NCBI GenBank assembly: GCA_021018995.1
Contig: CM037586.1
Span: forward strand, 7,786,328-7,850,327
DNA length: 64,000 nt
Direction: 5' to 3'
From: Chloranthus sessilifolius
Lineage: Eukaryota > Streptophyta > Magnoliopsida > Chloranthales > Chloranthaceae
The first letter of the stretch is position 1, and every line of letters begins with the position of its first letter. The position numbers and the translations under genes were made by a program. The notes beneath the pieces were generated by a model, which did not search any database, was not told where the DNA came from, and saw only the letters and a program-made list of their open reading frames with translations. Shown piece by piece: positions 48,438 through 60,700 of the stretch.

Positions 48438-49972
48438 GCAGGCATTACAATTTTTGGCAACTACAATTGCACTTTTTATATTTGGGGGCCTTGAAATCCA
48501 TAAAAATTAGCGTTTGCTAGGATTCTACAGGGTATAAGGGGATTCAAAATTTCATGCCAATAAGGAGTCAAAAGTAAAGAGATTAGTACATTTTATGTCG
48601 TGTTTCGCATCTCCTCTAAAAAATATTTTTCATTTGAAAAATGTTAGATAAAAAGCACTTTTTATCTAAAGATCTGACCACCTCTAACTGAAAATAGTAT
48701 TATGTTAAGAAGTTGCCTCATGCTATTTCTCACACAACACCATTTTCAGCAATGTGAAATCCTTTTGAGAAGTATAATTGGAGAAGTAGCATGTACTACA
48801 CCTCTTTACCACCTCTTTACTGCACTCAAAAAGTGCTTATTAGAAAAGGTTCGCCAAACATGGACTTATTCATCCCCATCAATTTGTTTTTTGATAACAT
48901 AAGATATCCGAAAACTCTTTGTTGCACTTGGAGTAATCCATACATGTTACAGTGCCCCCACCTCTCCTCCGGTAAACGGACCTCCCGAAACCCATTTTCC
49001 GGAGGAGACAGACATTGGAGAGCGAGCTCAAGTTGCCAACCATTACGAGTTTACAACAAACCCATCATAAGGGTCATAACTTTTAGCCACTCAAGCATAT
49101 AAAAAAGCTTATTGCCCTAGGTTTTTGGGTTCATAAACTTCATGGAAATCGGTTTTTGGAGGATTGCTGGTGTTGTAAGGTTAAAATGTTACGAAGAACT
49201 CTTAAATCATTGAATCCGGCACTAAAATTTGAGGAAATCGGCTTCAGAAAAAACATCTTGCATGGATGTAAGGAAATTCAAACCACTTAATGGATGCTCG
49301 TCTTAGGCCTAAGATAAAATCTTCATCGTCCCACCATTCTATTAGAGAAGTTTAATATAGGCATAAGGGTCGATGGTATAGGTCCTCTACCATGCATATC
49401 CATAAGCCTGCTACGTGACTTGGACAACTTGATTGCATGCGTGCATACCATCAAACGTGATTCACATTCACTTTTGAGGATGTGTCACGTGGAATCAATA
49501 TCTAATCGCACGATACTAAACTTATGATCTGAAGATTTTTTTTGTTAAAGGTTAGGATGAAAAAAGATCTCGTATGATTCAATAGACTCAAAAAGTTTTA
49601 GCATGTAAATTACAAACTATGAAGAAGGGATCTGGGTTTGTAATTAAAGGTTCATTTTATAAATAAAGGTAGCTACTTGAAAAAGGGTATGAATAAGATG
49701 AAGGAGATTGTTTTTTGTTTCAATCTTTCCTGCGTTAGATCTTAAGATCTTGGCGCCCTTATCAGACGAGAGATGTTGATTCCACAAAAAAAATTGTGTG
49801 GTGTTTGCTTACCTCGAAAACAGGTGAGAATAGAGGCGTACCCCTTGAGAAAATTGTGTGCCTGACGATTCAAAAATGAAAAACTTTTATCTTTAGGCCT
49901 AAAGTGAGAGAAGACAAATAACAAATACTTTGCATATACTTTTCCCTGGTTTGAAGAAAAACCAAAAATAAA
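48438..49972. other. Intergenic, no gene seen
   Basis: Contains a decayed family A foldback copy at about 49330-49620 (ACCATCAAACGTGATTCAC, TGTCACGTGGAATCAATATC and GATGAAAAAAGATC). No open frame with recognisable similarity. Confidence 0.55.
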
Positions 49973-50046
49973 TGTCTGAGCCCGGGTTCGAACCGGGGAC
50001 CTCTAGTGTGTGAGACTAGCGTGATAACCAACTACACCACCCAGAC
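49973..50046 (-). tRNA. tRNA-Val (CAC)
   Basis: On the minus strand the 74 nt sequence begins GTCTGGGTGGTGTAGTTGGT and ends GGTTCGAACCCGGGCTCAGACA. The acceptor stem GTCTGGG/CTCAGAC pairs with one G-T wobble, with A as discriminator base. The anticodon loop is TCTCACACA, with anticodon CAC, closed by a CTAGT/ACTAG stem. The T loop is GGTTCGAACC. No intron. A T-rich Pol III terminator (TTTTTGGTTTTT) follows within 20 nt, and an upstream CAA-type motif (CAAGCAAAATT) precedes the start. It carries no CCA, as expected for a nuclear tRNA gene. Structure is intact. Confidence 0.95.
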
Positions 50047-50862
50047 AATTTTGCTTGAAAATGGTTTTTTTAATTAATATTTAATGTTTAATATAGGAAC
50101 AGAACCACAGAAGATCAGAAAGGCAAACTTTGACAGATTTTGCAACCCCCAAATGTCATAACAGTCAACATTTCGTGAGATTTTCAGTGGTCATGATTAC
50201 ATTAAGCGACTAAGATACTATAGGATTGCTTCCATGGAATTACGTGTTTGCCTCCTCTTTGCCTTATCTCAAATCCAAACTGTTCAGTCTCTCGGTCAAT
50301 TTTGACAGCCATGGCTGACAGGTACAATAATAAGATTGAGTTGGTGCTAGGTACTTGACCCGAGTGCGAAGAGTTGGTCCACGAGTCACTTTTGGATACA
50401 GTGTGTAATTTGAAAATCATGAACTAAAGATCTACGGTGGCAGAGATAGGAAAGAGGATATCTTATCATGTGATTCTAAGTAGTCCAACACTTTCGAATG
50501 AATGGATAAATTAGTTTGGAGATTTATCATTTTATTTTGTAGCCGGTAATTTTCAAATCGTTTAAGTGCTTTGAAGTTTGAATCACATAATAGAGATGTC
50601 ACCATACTTTTTCGTGGCGTACACCGGATTTTACGTGTAATGTGGCTGTTTATTGGCAACGAACGATTTTATTATGAAGGTAAGTCGTTCATTTCAGCGC
50701 ATTCCTTATGTGTAATTCACTGTTTACTTTGCAGGTAATATTTTTGACTTACGAACCACTAGCCTCGTAATGCTCTTTTATTACATGCGTTATTTCCAAC
50801 GTCTTAAAAACTGCTAGTTTTATTACAGCTTATCTTCCTTTTTCTTGCAACAAATAAATGGA
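50047..50862. other. Intergenic, no gene seen
   Basis: AT-rich sequence between the tRNA and a short tandem duplication. Nothing recognised. Confidence 0.5.
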
Positions 50863-51034
50863 TTTAACCAACGCCACATCTTCTTCATTGGAATAGTCAT
50901 AGAAACACTCTCCTCCTTCAACACCCTTGCGTCTACCACCAAAACCTCCATTAATAGCGAATGAAAGGACTTTAACCAACGTCTCATCTTCTTCATTAGA
51001 ATAGCCGTAGAAACACTCTCTCCAAAACCTTCCA

Positions 51035-51091
<57 letters not shown>
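50863..51091. repeat. Tandem duplication (about 100 bp period) plus (TC)n tract
   Basis: TTTAACCAACG(C/T)C(A/T)CATCTTCTTCATT and TAGAAACACTCTC occur at about 50873-50915 and 50970-51020. A (TC)n run of about 55 bases follows at 51036-51091, directly upstream of the stress-protein fragment. Confidence 0.8.
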
Positions 51092-51092
<1 letters not shown>

Positions 51093-51143
51093 AAATCCCA
51101 ATAATAATTCTAAAAGAACACTTTTTCCTCGAATTTCTCCAAC

Positions 51144-51366
51144 ATGCAACCCCAACACCTCCTGCCGAAACCCGATCATTTGGCTTCGATCTCCGTACAA
51201 CCCTCCTCCCCTCGTTTCCCCCTCAACACCCACACTCCGACCGCTGGCGCCCACCGCAGAATCGCCATTGTCGTTGATCTCAGCGACGAGTGCGCGTACG
51301 CCATCAAATGGGCCGTCCATACCTCCGGCCCGGCAATGTCGTGATCCTCCTCCATTAATGGTGATA
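51144..51366 (+). pseudogene. Universal stress protein (UspA-like) first-exon fragment, frameshifted
   Basis: The frame starts at ATG 51144, reads MQPQHLLPKPDHLASISVQP, and reaches RRIAIVVDLSDECAYAIKWA followed by VH. This is the start of the UspA nucleotide-binding fold (beta1 followed by the D-x-S-x-x motif) of the plant stress-protein group with an N-terminal SPRFP...TPTAG extension. Just after VH the similarity moves to another frame (YLRPGNVVILLH) and then meets TAA. A single-base shift has therefore broken it, and the rest of the roughly 160-residue domain is absent. A pyrimidine-rich 5' untranslated-like stretch precedes it. It may be a truncated duplicate or a fragment carried by a transposon. 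Confidence 0.6.
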
Positions 51367-51499
51367 CTCCCTCTTCTCCTCCTCCATCTCTCCCTCCACT
51401 TCTCCAAAATCCCTAAATCCCTCTCCTTCAGAATAAGAATCCCCGTGCATTTCCTAACCATTCATTAATCATCACCAATTTTTGGCAGATAGATTTCGA

Positions 51500-51705
51500 A
51501 GAACAATATTAAGATCAACGAATCTACCATCTATGACGGCGGGTCTCTGATTATTAAAGGGATGGAGCCGCTCCTTGATCCTTCATTCCAAATCTTGCGC
51601 ATCACTTCTCCAGCTGAAAGTCCTATCTTTGATCCCCGCTAAACCGATCTCGGTTTTGTCGATTCCCCTGGTTTGGGTATCAATTCTCTCACAGGTGCTT
51701 GCTTA
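51500..51705 (+). pseudogene. Unidentified coding-like fragment with one stop
   Basis: A frame KINESTIYDGGSLIIKGMEP continues through LLDPSFQILRITSPAESPIF, then DPR, a stop, and TDLGFVDSPGLGINSLTG. The composition is protein-like and GC content is higher than in the flanks, but I do not recognise the family. Its closeness to the stress-protein fragment suggests a shared origin, for example one captured or duplicated gene-rich segment. Confidence 0.3.
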
Positions 51706-52060
51706 GTCATTGCTTCATTTCTTGATCTGCAATTCTTAGGGCTTACTAATGACTAGTGTGCCATTATTTTTAAATATTTTACAGCTCTTATTCTTTTCAG
51801 TGTAATTTGAAAAAGCCATTTTTATAAGCAAATTTTACATTGAAAAGAACACACATTTTACACCACTAAATTACATGCAAAGCTTATTTTGAAGATAATC
51901 GAGTCAGCTAAAAAACACATGTAATATGTGTTTTGTAGGCAAGTTATCATGCCCAAACGAGCATGCCCCTAGTGTCTCCAAAAAAAAGTGACTTGTAAAA
52001 CAAATTAGTTGGAGTTCGGATCTTCTCTAATACCAATTCAATAAAAATTTCTCAAATATC

Positions 52061-52098
<38 letters not shown>

Positions 52099-52125
52099 GT
52101 AATAACAATAATAAATTTTTAGGAT
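51706..52125. repeat. AT-rich intergenic with (AAT)n microsatellite
   Basis: The (AAT)n tract spans about 52062-52096 and continues as imperfect repeats to about 52112. Nothing else recognised. Confidence 0.75.
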
Positions 52126-52543
52126 ATAGGTAGTTTGCTCTTAAAGTCTAACTAATTTACATGGACCTATACTAATTGATTGTCATGTGGCACTCATTTA
52201 TATGATCGTGGGCCATGTGCATGAGCAGGTCAATGACCAAGACCATTTAAAAAAAAATCTTAAAACAATTATAAATATTTTCATATGGTTAATAGTGTCC
52301 ATCATGAGAAAAAAAGAATGATAAAACTAGATTTTGTTTCATCGTTCATCTTTTGCATAGTTGACTCCATCGGTTGGGTGATTTTATGTTTATTTTTAAA
52401 AGTTTATTTATTTATCCTTGTCAATGGCCCACTCATTCACGTGGTACATTATCTGGTCATATAACATGTAATGATCATATAATCAAACAACGAACGAGCA
52501 TGAGTAAGATACCTAAACTTTGAGAGCAAACTACCTTTATCTA
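52126..52543. mobile_element. Foldback MITE, family E
   Basis: The left end AGGTAGTTTGCTCTTAAAG and the right end (complement AGGTAGTTTGCTCTCAAAG) form inverted termini. The inner arms pair loosely through GTGGCACTCATT/AATGAGTGGGCC-like words and GATCATATAA. A single copy in the window. Confidence 0.65.
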
Positions 52544-52546
52544 TAG

Positions 52547-52678
52547 CAAGGAGTCAAATCGGGTATCGGTCCGTGGATGATCGATACGAATTTTCCTATA
52601 CATATCGGTTGACAATCAACTTGATACGTATGGCTATTCGCCGATACATATCGGTATCAGCCGATATTTAATACCATG
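52547..52678. mobile_element. Small hAT MITE, 132 bp, perfect 8 bp target duplication
   Basis: The ends are CAAGGAGTCAAATCGGG and the complement of CATGGTATTAAATATCGG, with ATCTATAG at 52539-52546 and 52679-52686. The interior consists almost only of CGATACGTATCGG-type words, the same subterminal vocabulary as the transposase-bearing element at 21304-26379. It inserted next to the family E foldback element. Confidence 0.85.
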
Positions 52679-52686
52679 ATCTATAG

Positions 52687-54044
52687 TTTTACAAGTTGTT
52701 GGTTTGTTGTCCCCACTTTTCTAATTCTATCCAAATAAAGAAAATTGGTTGAGTGGCACCATGGAAGCTCCAATCCATGCTATTTATTCTTTCAATTGCT
52801 CTCCAATTAGTCATTAGATGTTTTTAAGGTGTAATTAAAGTAATGAAAGTATTGATATAAGCTTCCATGGTGCCTCATAATAATTATGTTAATAGAATAA
52901 AAGAGTCAAATATTAATTTGGTCAAATATTATGATTAAGTGTCAGCCATTACACCATTAAAAGGACTTGTTTCTCCTTAAGTTTTAATTGTCAAATGATA
53001 ACCGTATACATAATGGAGTTAATGAATCCATTTCTATATATGATAAAATATTATAAATAATATGACAATCAAAAAACACACACAACAAGCAAAATGCAAA
53101 TAAGGAATTGACCTGATTCAGCAATTTGCCTAAGTCCACGGGTAATGCTAAGTCATTTCACCAATCTGTAAAAACTAGGATTACAAATCTCTCAGAGCTC
53201 ACCTCACTCCATAGATAAATCGAGTTTTCTTCAATATAATTATAATCTATAATTAGAGTTTATATCTAATACAAAGACCCGCATAGTTGTAGTTAGGTGT
53301 GTAGTCCAACCTGTTGATCAGTACCATCAACGTAATTCAAGACACAATCTCAACAAATATAATTGTACACAATGATCCAATAGTGAAAAATCATGGACAA
53401 AAGATAAAGCAAACGAGAGAATCATTGGCCCAATCATATGCTAGCCTTGGATTGCCTCAACAACCAAGTGACAATAGGAGATCAATTGATCATCGATCAA
53501 CAATCTAAAAACTTCAACAACAAAAATTGTTGAGCTCCCATTTTTATTGCTTCTTGAGGTGTTAGTCAATTTTAAGACCATAGTTGTGGACTGTGGATTG
53601 TGTTTCTTGTTTTGTCCTAATAGAAAATGTTTATGATTAATAAGAGATACACATCCTGAAATGTGTATCTTATTAGGAAAGATTTTGAATGGTTGAAGAT
53701 CTCTTGAGATCTTAACTGATTTTATTCACCTCATACTTAAAAGAGGTTGTTCTTCTTAATGAAACACAAAAGAAGAAAAGCTATTGTCAATAGATCAAGG
53801 TTTGGCGGCACCTCATCAGCAAGTTGTAGATCATTGAGTGTCTTCATGGTATCAATGGCCGGCTCCGATCTCACGATCAGGCTGACCCTGGTCCTGGGTT
53901 GTGCTTCCTCCACTCACATATTAATTTACTTGAATTTTTATTTTCAATAAAGTTGTTTCCTTTTTTTATATAAGGTAAGTTGGGCTTGAACCTATGACGT
54001 TGAGGTTGCGATATTGTCATTTGTCATCCTTCCATTGTGTTCTA
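52687..54044. other. Intergenic, no gene seen
   Basis: AT-rich. I see no recognised coding region, only short frames without similarity to a known family. The last five bases (TTCTA) are the left target duplication of the copia element. Confidence 0.5.
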
Positions 54045-54514
54045 TGTTAGAAGTTCCTATTTTGGTGGCCATCACTATGGTCAAACCCGTTGACCGGTGA
54101 ATGGTATAAGATCAACCTTAAGATGTACAATTGTTATTCTTGTGAGTTTGAAGATAATAGGCAACTGATTGTTGAGTCTTTCAGTTAAGGTATGATTGTG
54201 ATTTCTAATCACACTATAATTAGTAATTTCAGTCCTTAATGGGATAGGACTCTTTGGCTATAAATATAAGGGGTGCCTGGTCCCAACGATTGCTCGACAT
54301 AATTCAATCCTCCCTATTGGCGAGAGCATCCCCATTGTGCTAGGAGATATTGAACGCGAGAAGATCGTTGAAGATCGGCAACCATTAATGGCTAACGCTC
54401 AAGGTGCGCACATATTTATAGATTATAAATTTATTATTTTTTATTGATCGTGCGCCTAGATCTTTAAGCTTAATTTTGGATGGTCGGATCGTTAGATCCT
54501 TTTAGATTCCATCA
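54045..54514 (+). repeat. 5' LTR of the complete copia
   Basis: 470 bp, TGTTAGAAGTTCC to GATTCCATCA. It contains a TATA-like CTATAAATATAAGG at about 54259-54272 followed by the probable transcription start region. Identical in length to the 3' LTR. Confidence 0.95.
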
Positions 54515-54516
54515 AT

Positions 54517-54529
54517 TGGTATCAGAGCC
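54517..54529 (+). other. Copia primer-binding site
   Basis: TGGTATCAGAGCC, the exact Met-initiator tRNA complement, two bases after the LTR end. Confidence 0.92.
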
Positions 54530-56089
54530 ATGATTGGCGTTATGATCGGTCAAAGCTTTAAAATGAAGTTTTTTTTTTTTAATGGCTGTTTTATAAAAAA
54601 AATTGGTCCGGCACCGATCGCTGGCTGTTTTTTAATGGCTGTTTTATAATATATAAAAAAAAAACCGGTCCTAAGATCGATCGGCGTACTAGGGACCAGA
54701 CAGGTACCAGATGGCGTCACCGGCGATGAAGGGGAGGGCTTTGTGCAAGCTCCCCAAATTCAAAAAAAAAAATTTAGTTTCACTTTCTTGACGGTCCGGC
54801 CGGTGGATGTTTTCTACCCCAAGACGCGCGATCCGGCCACATCCCGGCCGGGCCGACTGCCGACCGTCGGCCGTCATCGGTGGGGGGCGCGGGTACACTT
54901 AGGGGGGTGACAGTGCATCATGGCACTGTTTCAAAAAAAAAAAAAAAAAAAAAAACCAACTGAAGAAGATGAACAGTGCTTGGGGGTTAGGGTTTTCTCT
55001 TGACGGATCGGGTCTGTCCCTTACCCGACCCGACTGGCCCTGTTGGCCCTTGACCCGACCCGACATGACTATTTGGCCCACCCGACCCGCCTGGGCTGGT
55101 CTGACCCGCCTGAGCCTTTTTGGCCCACGAGACCCGTCTGGCCCTTCTGACCCGACCCGCCTGGCCCTTTGGCCCCGCTTGACCCAACTGGCCCATTTGG
55201 ACCATGGCCCGACCCACAACTCGATACCCGGCCCACTGGCTGAGGCTTTCTCCGCCACTCAGGCCCATGGTCCGAGCTCAACCCGCTGGGCACGTGGCCC
55301 CCTTCGGCCCCTGGCCCGGCCCGGTACTTGGCCCATTATGCCCTTTGTATTTCTTAATCTTCTCGGGCAATTTCTGGGCTATTTATAGGTCCGATTTTCG
55401 GACATTATATATGAATTTTGACTATCTCAGACATTCTGGATCTATTTTAAGTCTATTTTTGACAATGAGCTCTCTATTATGATATTTTCATGACCTGATG
55501 TTATTTTTTTCATTTTTTAATTGTGTAATCAATTTTTTTTTAGTATCATTCATTAGAATTGGGTAGTGGGGGTTGTGCTCCACCACCATGGCTGGTACTT
55601 ACACATTATAATGCTCGTTTATTATCAATTTTGACACCTTCTCATAACACGTTTTGTGATCTTCTAAAATATTATCAAACCTAATTTGAAAATATGGCTT
55701 GGAAAGATTCTTCTGCCCAACGGTGATGATCCTTCCTAGTGTCGTGGTTTTCATAGTGAGGTTTAATTTTATCCAAGACCGTGTTATAAATTCCATGATA
55801 GTGTGTAGTGAACGTTGACGTCACAACATAGCGGTTCTTCTGCCCAACGATGATGAATCCCTTAATGTTATATGATGGCTGTATTTCACTATTCATTATT
55901 TTGTGTGTGTGGGTACTGCTAGCGTGTTGTGGCTCGACCCAACGGAGGATCATAACGACGCAATTAGTACCACAATCATTAATAAAGATTGAGGAAGCGG
56001 CTAGTGTGTTATAACTCGACCCAACGGAGGGTTATAATGACACAAATCGTTTCTCAATAAAACCACATTGGTTTTAATTTTTATATTCC
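54530..56089 (+). other. Copia leader with GC-rich minisatellite
   Basis: An untranslated leader of about 1.5 kb. 54932-54954 is a poly(A) run. 55010-55330 is a degenerate repeat of GACCCGACC and TGGCCC words (about 18-22 bp units). 55700-56060 contains two copies of TTCTGCCCAACG(G/A)TGATGA and two of the GACCCAACGGAGG segment. The long frames in the GC-rich part are composition artefacts. Confidence 0.75.
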
Positions 56090-59000
56090 TTGACATATTT
56101 TAACTTTTGCGTCACATACTATAATTATAATCTTGTGGAATTGATAGTTACTTCGATTGTATATGAACATAATAAAGCCCTTAATTATTGTGCAGCATTG
56201 AACCCGTCTATCATAACCAGTATGATTGGTGGAATTAAACTTTTGAGTAGATCAAATTATAAGAAATGGAAGGAACAAGTTGAAATTGTTCTAGGCTGCA
56301 TGGATCTTGACTATGCTATACGATCTGATAAGCCCAAGGTGCTCACCGCTGATGCCTCGGCTGAGGATCTGGCAGTGAACCATACGGATTTAGAAAATTG
56401 GGATAGATCAAATCGTATGAGCCTCATGATCATAAAGAGTTTCATTGCTGATGCGATTCGGGGAGGTATTCCTAACTCGCACACTACAAAGGAATACATG
56501 CAAGTCATTAAAGAACAATCTCAAGGGACTTCTAAAGCCCTTGCCAGTAATCTAATTGTTAAAATGGGAACCATGAAATATGATGGTCATAACGGCGTCC
56601 GGGAGCACATTATGAAAATGAGTGGCATGACAACTCAATTGAAAGAACTAGACATGGGTTTTTCTGAGGGTTATCTTGTTCACTTCATTATGACTTCTCT
56701 TCCTGCACAATTTGGCCCGTTCAAGATCAATTATAACACGCAGAAAGAGAAGTGGAAGATGAACGAGCTAATCGCTCACTGTGTCCAAGAAGAAGAACGA
56801 CTTCAGGCTGAAAAACCTGAAAGTGCCCATTACGCCGCTCTTGGCCCATCAAAACGAAATTTCAAGCGAAAATCAGGACAATATAAAGGAAAGAACGTGA
56901 AAGCTCCTCCACCGAAAACCAAACAAGGAGAAGCTAGCACATCTACTTCTGACATCAAGTGTCACTTCTGTAAGAAGAAGGGACACATTAAGAAGAATTG
57001 TTAGAAATACAGAGATTAGCTAGTTAAGAAAGGTAATGACCTTGCTTTTGTGTGTTTTGAATCACTTTATGTTGATGCTCCACGCAATACTTGGTGGATA
57101 GTTTCTGGTGCAACTATTCACATAAGTAATTCAATGCAGAGATTTCGATCCAGCAGGAAGCTAAATAAAGGCGAACGTACCATCAAACTCGGAAATAGAG
57201 TAGAAGCAGACGTGGAGGCCATTGGGACTCTCCGTCTCATTTTAGATAGTAGTTTCATTTTGGATTTAGTTGATACTATTTATGTTTCCAGTATCACTAG
57301 AAACCTTATCTCAATTTCTAAATTGGATTCATTAGGTTTTGAATTTAAATTTGGACATAATATGTTTACTCTATTATTTAATTCCAATATTGTGGGTGGT
57401 GGCTCATTAGCGGGCAATCTTTATCAGTTGAACTTGGATTCATCTTAAGCACAATCTTTAGTTTCTATGCATGTGAATGATAAAATAAGTAAGAAACGAA
57501 AACGAGCAATCGATAACTCCTCCATTTTATGGCATAAACGTTTAGGCCATATATCTAAGGGTAGAATGGAGAGGTTAATTAAAGATGATATAATCGATGC
57601 ACCTGATTTCTCTGATTTCAATACTTGTGTTGATTGCGTTAAAGGGAAACTCACAAAGACTAATAAGAAAGGGGCTCTCAGAAGCACGTGTTTACTGGAA
57701 ATAGTCCACACTGATATTTGTTGACCGTTTCCAATTCCCGCTATTGGTGGTCAAAAGTATTTTATTACCTTTACTGATGATTATTCTCGTTTTGGTTATA
57801 TATTTCTCATTCACGAGAAATTTGAGGCCCTGGATATGTTTAAAATCTATAAAGCCGAAGTTCAGTTACAACTCCATTCGAAGATTAAAATTGTGCGATC
57901 TGATAGAGGCGGAAAGTACTATGGTAGATACTCTGAAACAAGTCACAATCCAGGACCCTTCGCCCTGTATCTACAAGAGCATGGCATTGTCGCTCAATAC
58001 ACCATGCCGGGAACACCTGAACAAAACGGTGTAGCTGAGCGACGAAATCGTACTCTTATGGATATGGTGAGAAGCATGTTATGCAACTCTACGTTGCCTA
58101 TGTTCTTGTGGGGAGAAGCCTTGAAAACATCGGTGCATATCCTAAATCGAGTTCCTAGTAAGGCAGTTCCCAAAACTCCTTATGAGCTATGGGTAGGAAG
58201 AAACCCGACTTTAGGATATTTACACATTTGGGGCTGTTTGGCTGAAGCAAAGGTGTATAACCCACAATTAGGAAAATTGGACCCTAAAACTATAAGTTGT
58301 CATTTCATTGGTTACCCTGATAGATCAAAAGGCTACAGATTTTATTGCCCCACTCATAGTACCCGTATTGTTGAGACTAGATATGCAAAATTCTTTGAGG
58401 ATTGTGAGATCAGTGGGAGTGTTGAGCTTAGGAAAATCACTTTTGAGGAAAAACGGGTTATAATTCCTATCCCTTTTATCCAAGAAAAAGTGGCACCAAC
58501 ACGTGTTATTCAAGCCAGTGTTGATGCACCTGTGGCTGTACCTATTGAAACATCCCACATTGATGAGGCTCTTGCTCCCATGGAAAATCCCAATGATCTA
58601 CCATTGCGTAGATCAGAGAGAGCAAAGAAGCCTGCCATTTCTGATGACTATATAGTTTACCTCAATGAGAGTGAGTTTAATTTTGGAAAGGAATCAGATC
58701 CTGTTTCCTTTAGCCAAGCCATGAAAAGCGACAAATCCACTCAATGGCTCGACGCCATGAAAGATGAGTTGGAATAAATGAAACATAACTCGGTCTGGGA
58801 TCTTTGTGAGTTACCTAATGGAGTTAAGCCTGTAAGCTGTAAATGGGTATTTAAAACTAAGCAAGACTCCAAAGATAATATAGAAAGATACAAGGTCAGG
58901 TTAGTCGCTAAAGGTTTCACTCAAAAAGAGGGAATAGACTATAAAGAGACATTTTCTCCTATCTCTAGAAAAGAATCTTTTCGGATAATCATGGCATTAG

Positions 59001-60277
59001 TAGCTCATTTTGACTTAGAATTGCATCAAATGGATGTTAAAACTGCTTTTCTGAATGGTGACTTGCATGAAGATGTCTTTATGACACAACCTGAAGGTTT
59101 TCAGGTTGAGGGGGAGAGTCATTTAGTTTGTAGACTCAAAAGGTCTATATATGGTTTAAAGCAGGCATCTCGACAATGGTACTTAAAATTTTACGAAGTC
59201 ATTTCAAATTTTGGTTTTAAATAAAATACTGTGGATCAATGCATATATCTTAAAATCAGTGGGAGTAAGTTTATCATCCTTGTTTTGTACGTTGATGATA
59301 TCTTACTTGCGAGTAGTAATTTGCGCATGTTACATGAGACAAAGAACTTTTTATCAAAGAGTTTTGATATGAAAGATCTTGGTAAAGCTTCCTACGTGAT
59401 AGGAATTGAGATTCATCGAGATAGAGCCCGTGGAATATTGGGATTGTCTCAAAGAGCTTATATTGATAAAGTTCTTAAAAGGTTTAACATGCACAATTGT
59501 TCCACCACTGTTGCCCCTATCATTAAGAGTGACAAATTTAGTCTACTTCAGAGTCCCAGGATCGATCTGGAGAGAAAACAGATGGAGACAATTCCCTATG
59601 CATCGGCAGTTGGGAGTCTCATGTATGCACAAGTCTGTACTCGTCCAGATATAGCGTATATAGTTGGCATGCTTGACAGGTACCAATGTAATCCTGGTTT
59701 GAATCATTGGAAAGCAGCTAAGAAGGTTTTTCGCTATTTACAAGGGACTAAAGGACACATGCTTACATACAAAAAGTCGAATAACTTTGAAGTTATTGGT
59801 TATTCAGATGCTGACTATGCTGGGTGTCAAGACACTCGTAGGTCCACATCGGGTTATATTTTTATGATTGCAGGTGGACCTATATCTTGGAAGAGCGTTA
59901 AACAAACGCTGACTACTTCGTCCACTATGGAAGCAGAATTCGTTGCATGTTTTGAGGCAACATGTGAGGCGATATGGTTGAGGAATTTTATCTCAGGGCT
60001 TCGAGTTGTTGATATTATTTCAAAGCCACTGAGAATCTTTTGTGACAATTCTGCTGCGATTGCTATCTCTAATAACAACAAGATTAGTGGGGGTTTCAAA
60101 TATATTGATATAAAATATCTTGTTGTAAGGGAGAAAGTTCAGAATCAATTTGTATCTGTTGAAAAGATCAGTACGACACTCATGTTGGCTGACCCTCTCA
60201 CAAAAGGTTTACCTCCCAAGCTCTTTTTGGAGCATGTTGCGCGCATGGAGTTAAAGGATAATTTTGATAGCCTTTGA
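56090..60277 (+). pseudogene. Copia gag-pol, one frame with six nonsense codons
   Basis: A single frame of about 1,395 codons; the likely gag start is ATG 56222. Gag has the zinc knuckle CHFCKKKGHIKKNC (about 56961-57002). The protease region has WWIVSGATIHISNS (about 57091), where an Asp-Ser-Gly would be usual and Val-Ser-Gly is found. The integrase zinc-binding segment is at about 57530-57710 and its core at 57740-58200 (RSDRGGKYYG, TPEQNGVAERRNRTL). Reverse transcriptase runs from about 58790 to 59500, with the catalytic YVDD at about 59290. RNase H covers about 59790-60180 (YSDADYAGCQDTRRS). Stops interrupt at 57002, 57017, 57446, 57722, 58775 and 59222. No frameshift occurs. The element cannot make a full polyprotein. 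Confidence 0.93.
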
Positions 60278-60700
60278 GAGTGGATATATGCGAGTGAATA
60301 CATTTGTTTAATTGATTCAGAAATAAAACTTATTTATTTGCTTTTCCATTTTTATGCAAATAATTCCTTGGAGCATATGGTGCCAGTAGATGGCAATAAA
60401 GTAGGACCAATATTAGATTGAGTTTACATGTAATCACCATTCAATTTGTAAATTTGCAATCTATGTGAAATCATACTAGTTGGAATCCATGTCGGTGATG
60501 ACTTCCAATACAGTAACTAATGAGCGGTCATATATCGATGATATGATATATTGACTACATTGATTCTGTGTTGAAATTCTCACTGGACCGAATTGATAAT
60601 AAAGACTTTGATTGAGATTGATTGTGACTTACCATTAAAAGAAAGTTAGCTAACATTGGGTAATCGGAGTTTATTGGCATAGTTTGGCCAAGTGGGAGAC

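Noticed and set aside
54899-55293. Long overlapping frames rich in Gly, Pro and Arg, collagen- or antifreeze-like, on both strands
   Set aside because: They arise from the GACCCG/TGGCCC minisatellite in the leader of the copia element. All frames are open because of base composition and there is no conserved domain.
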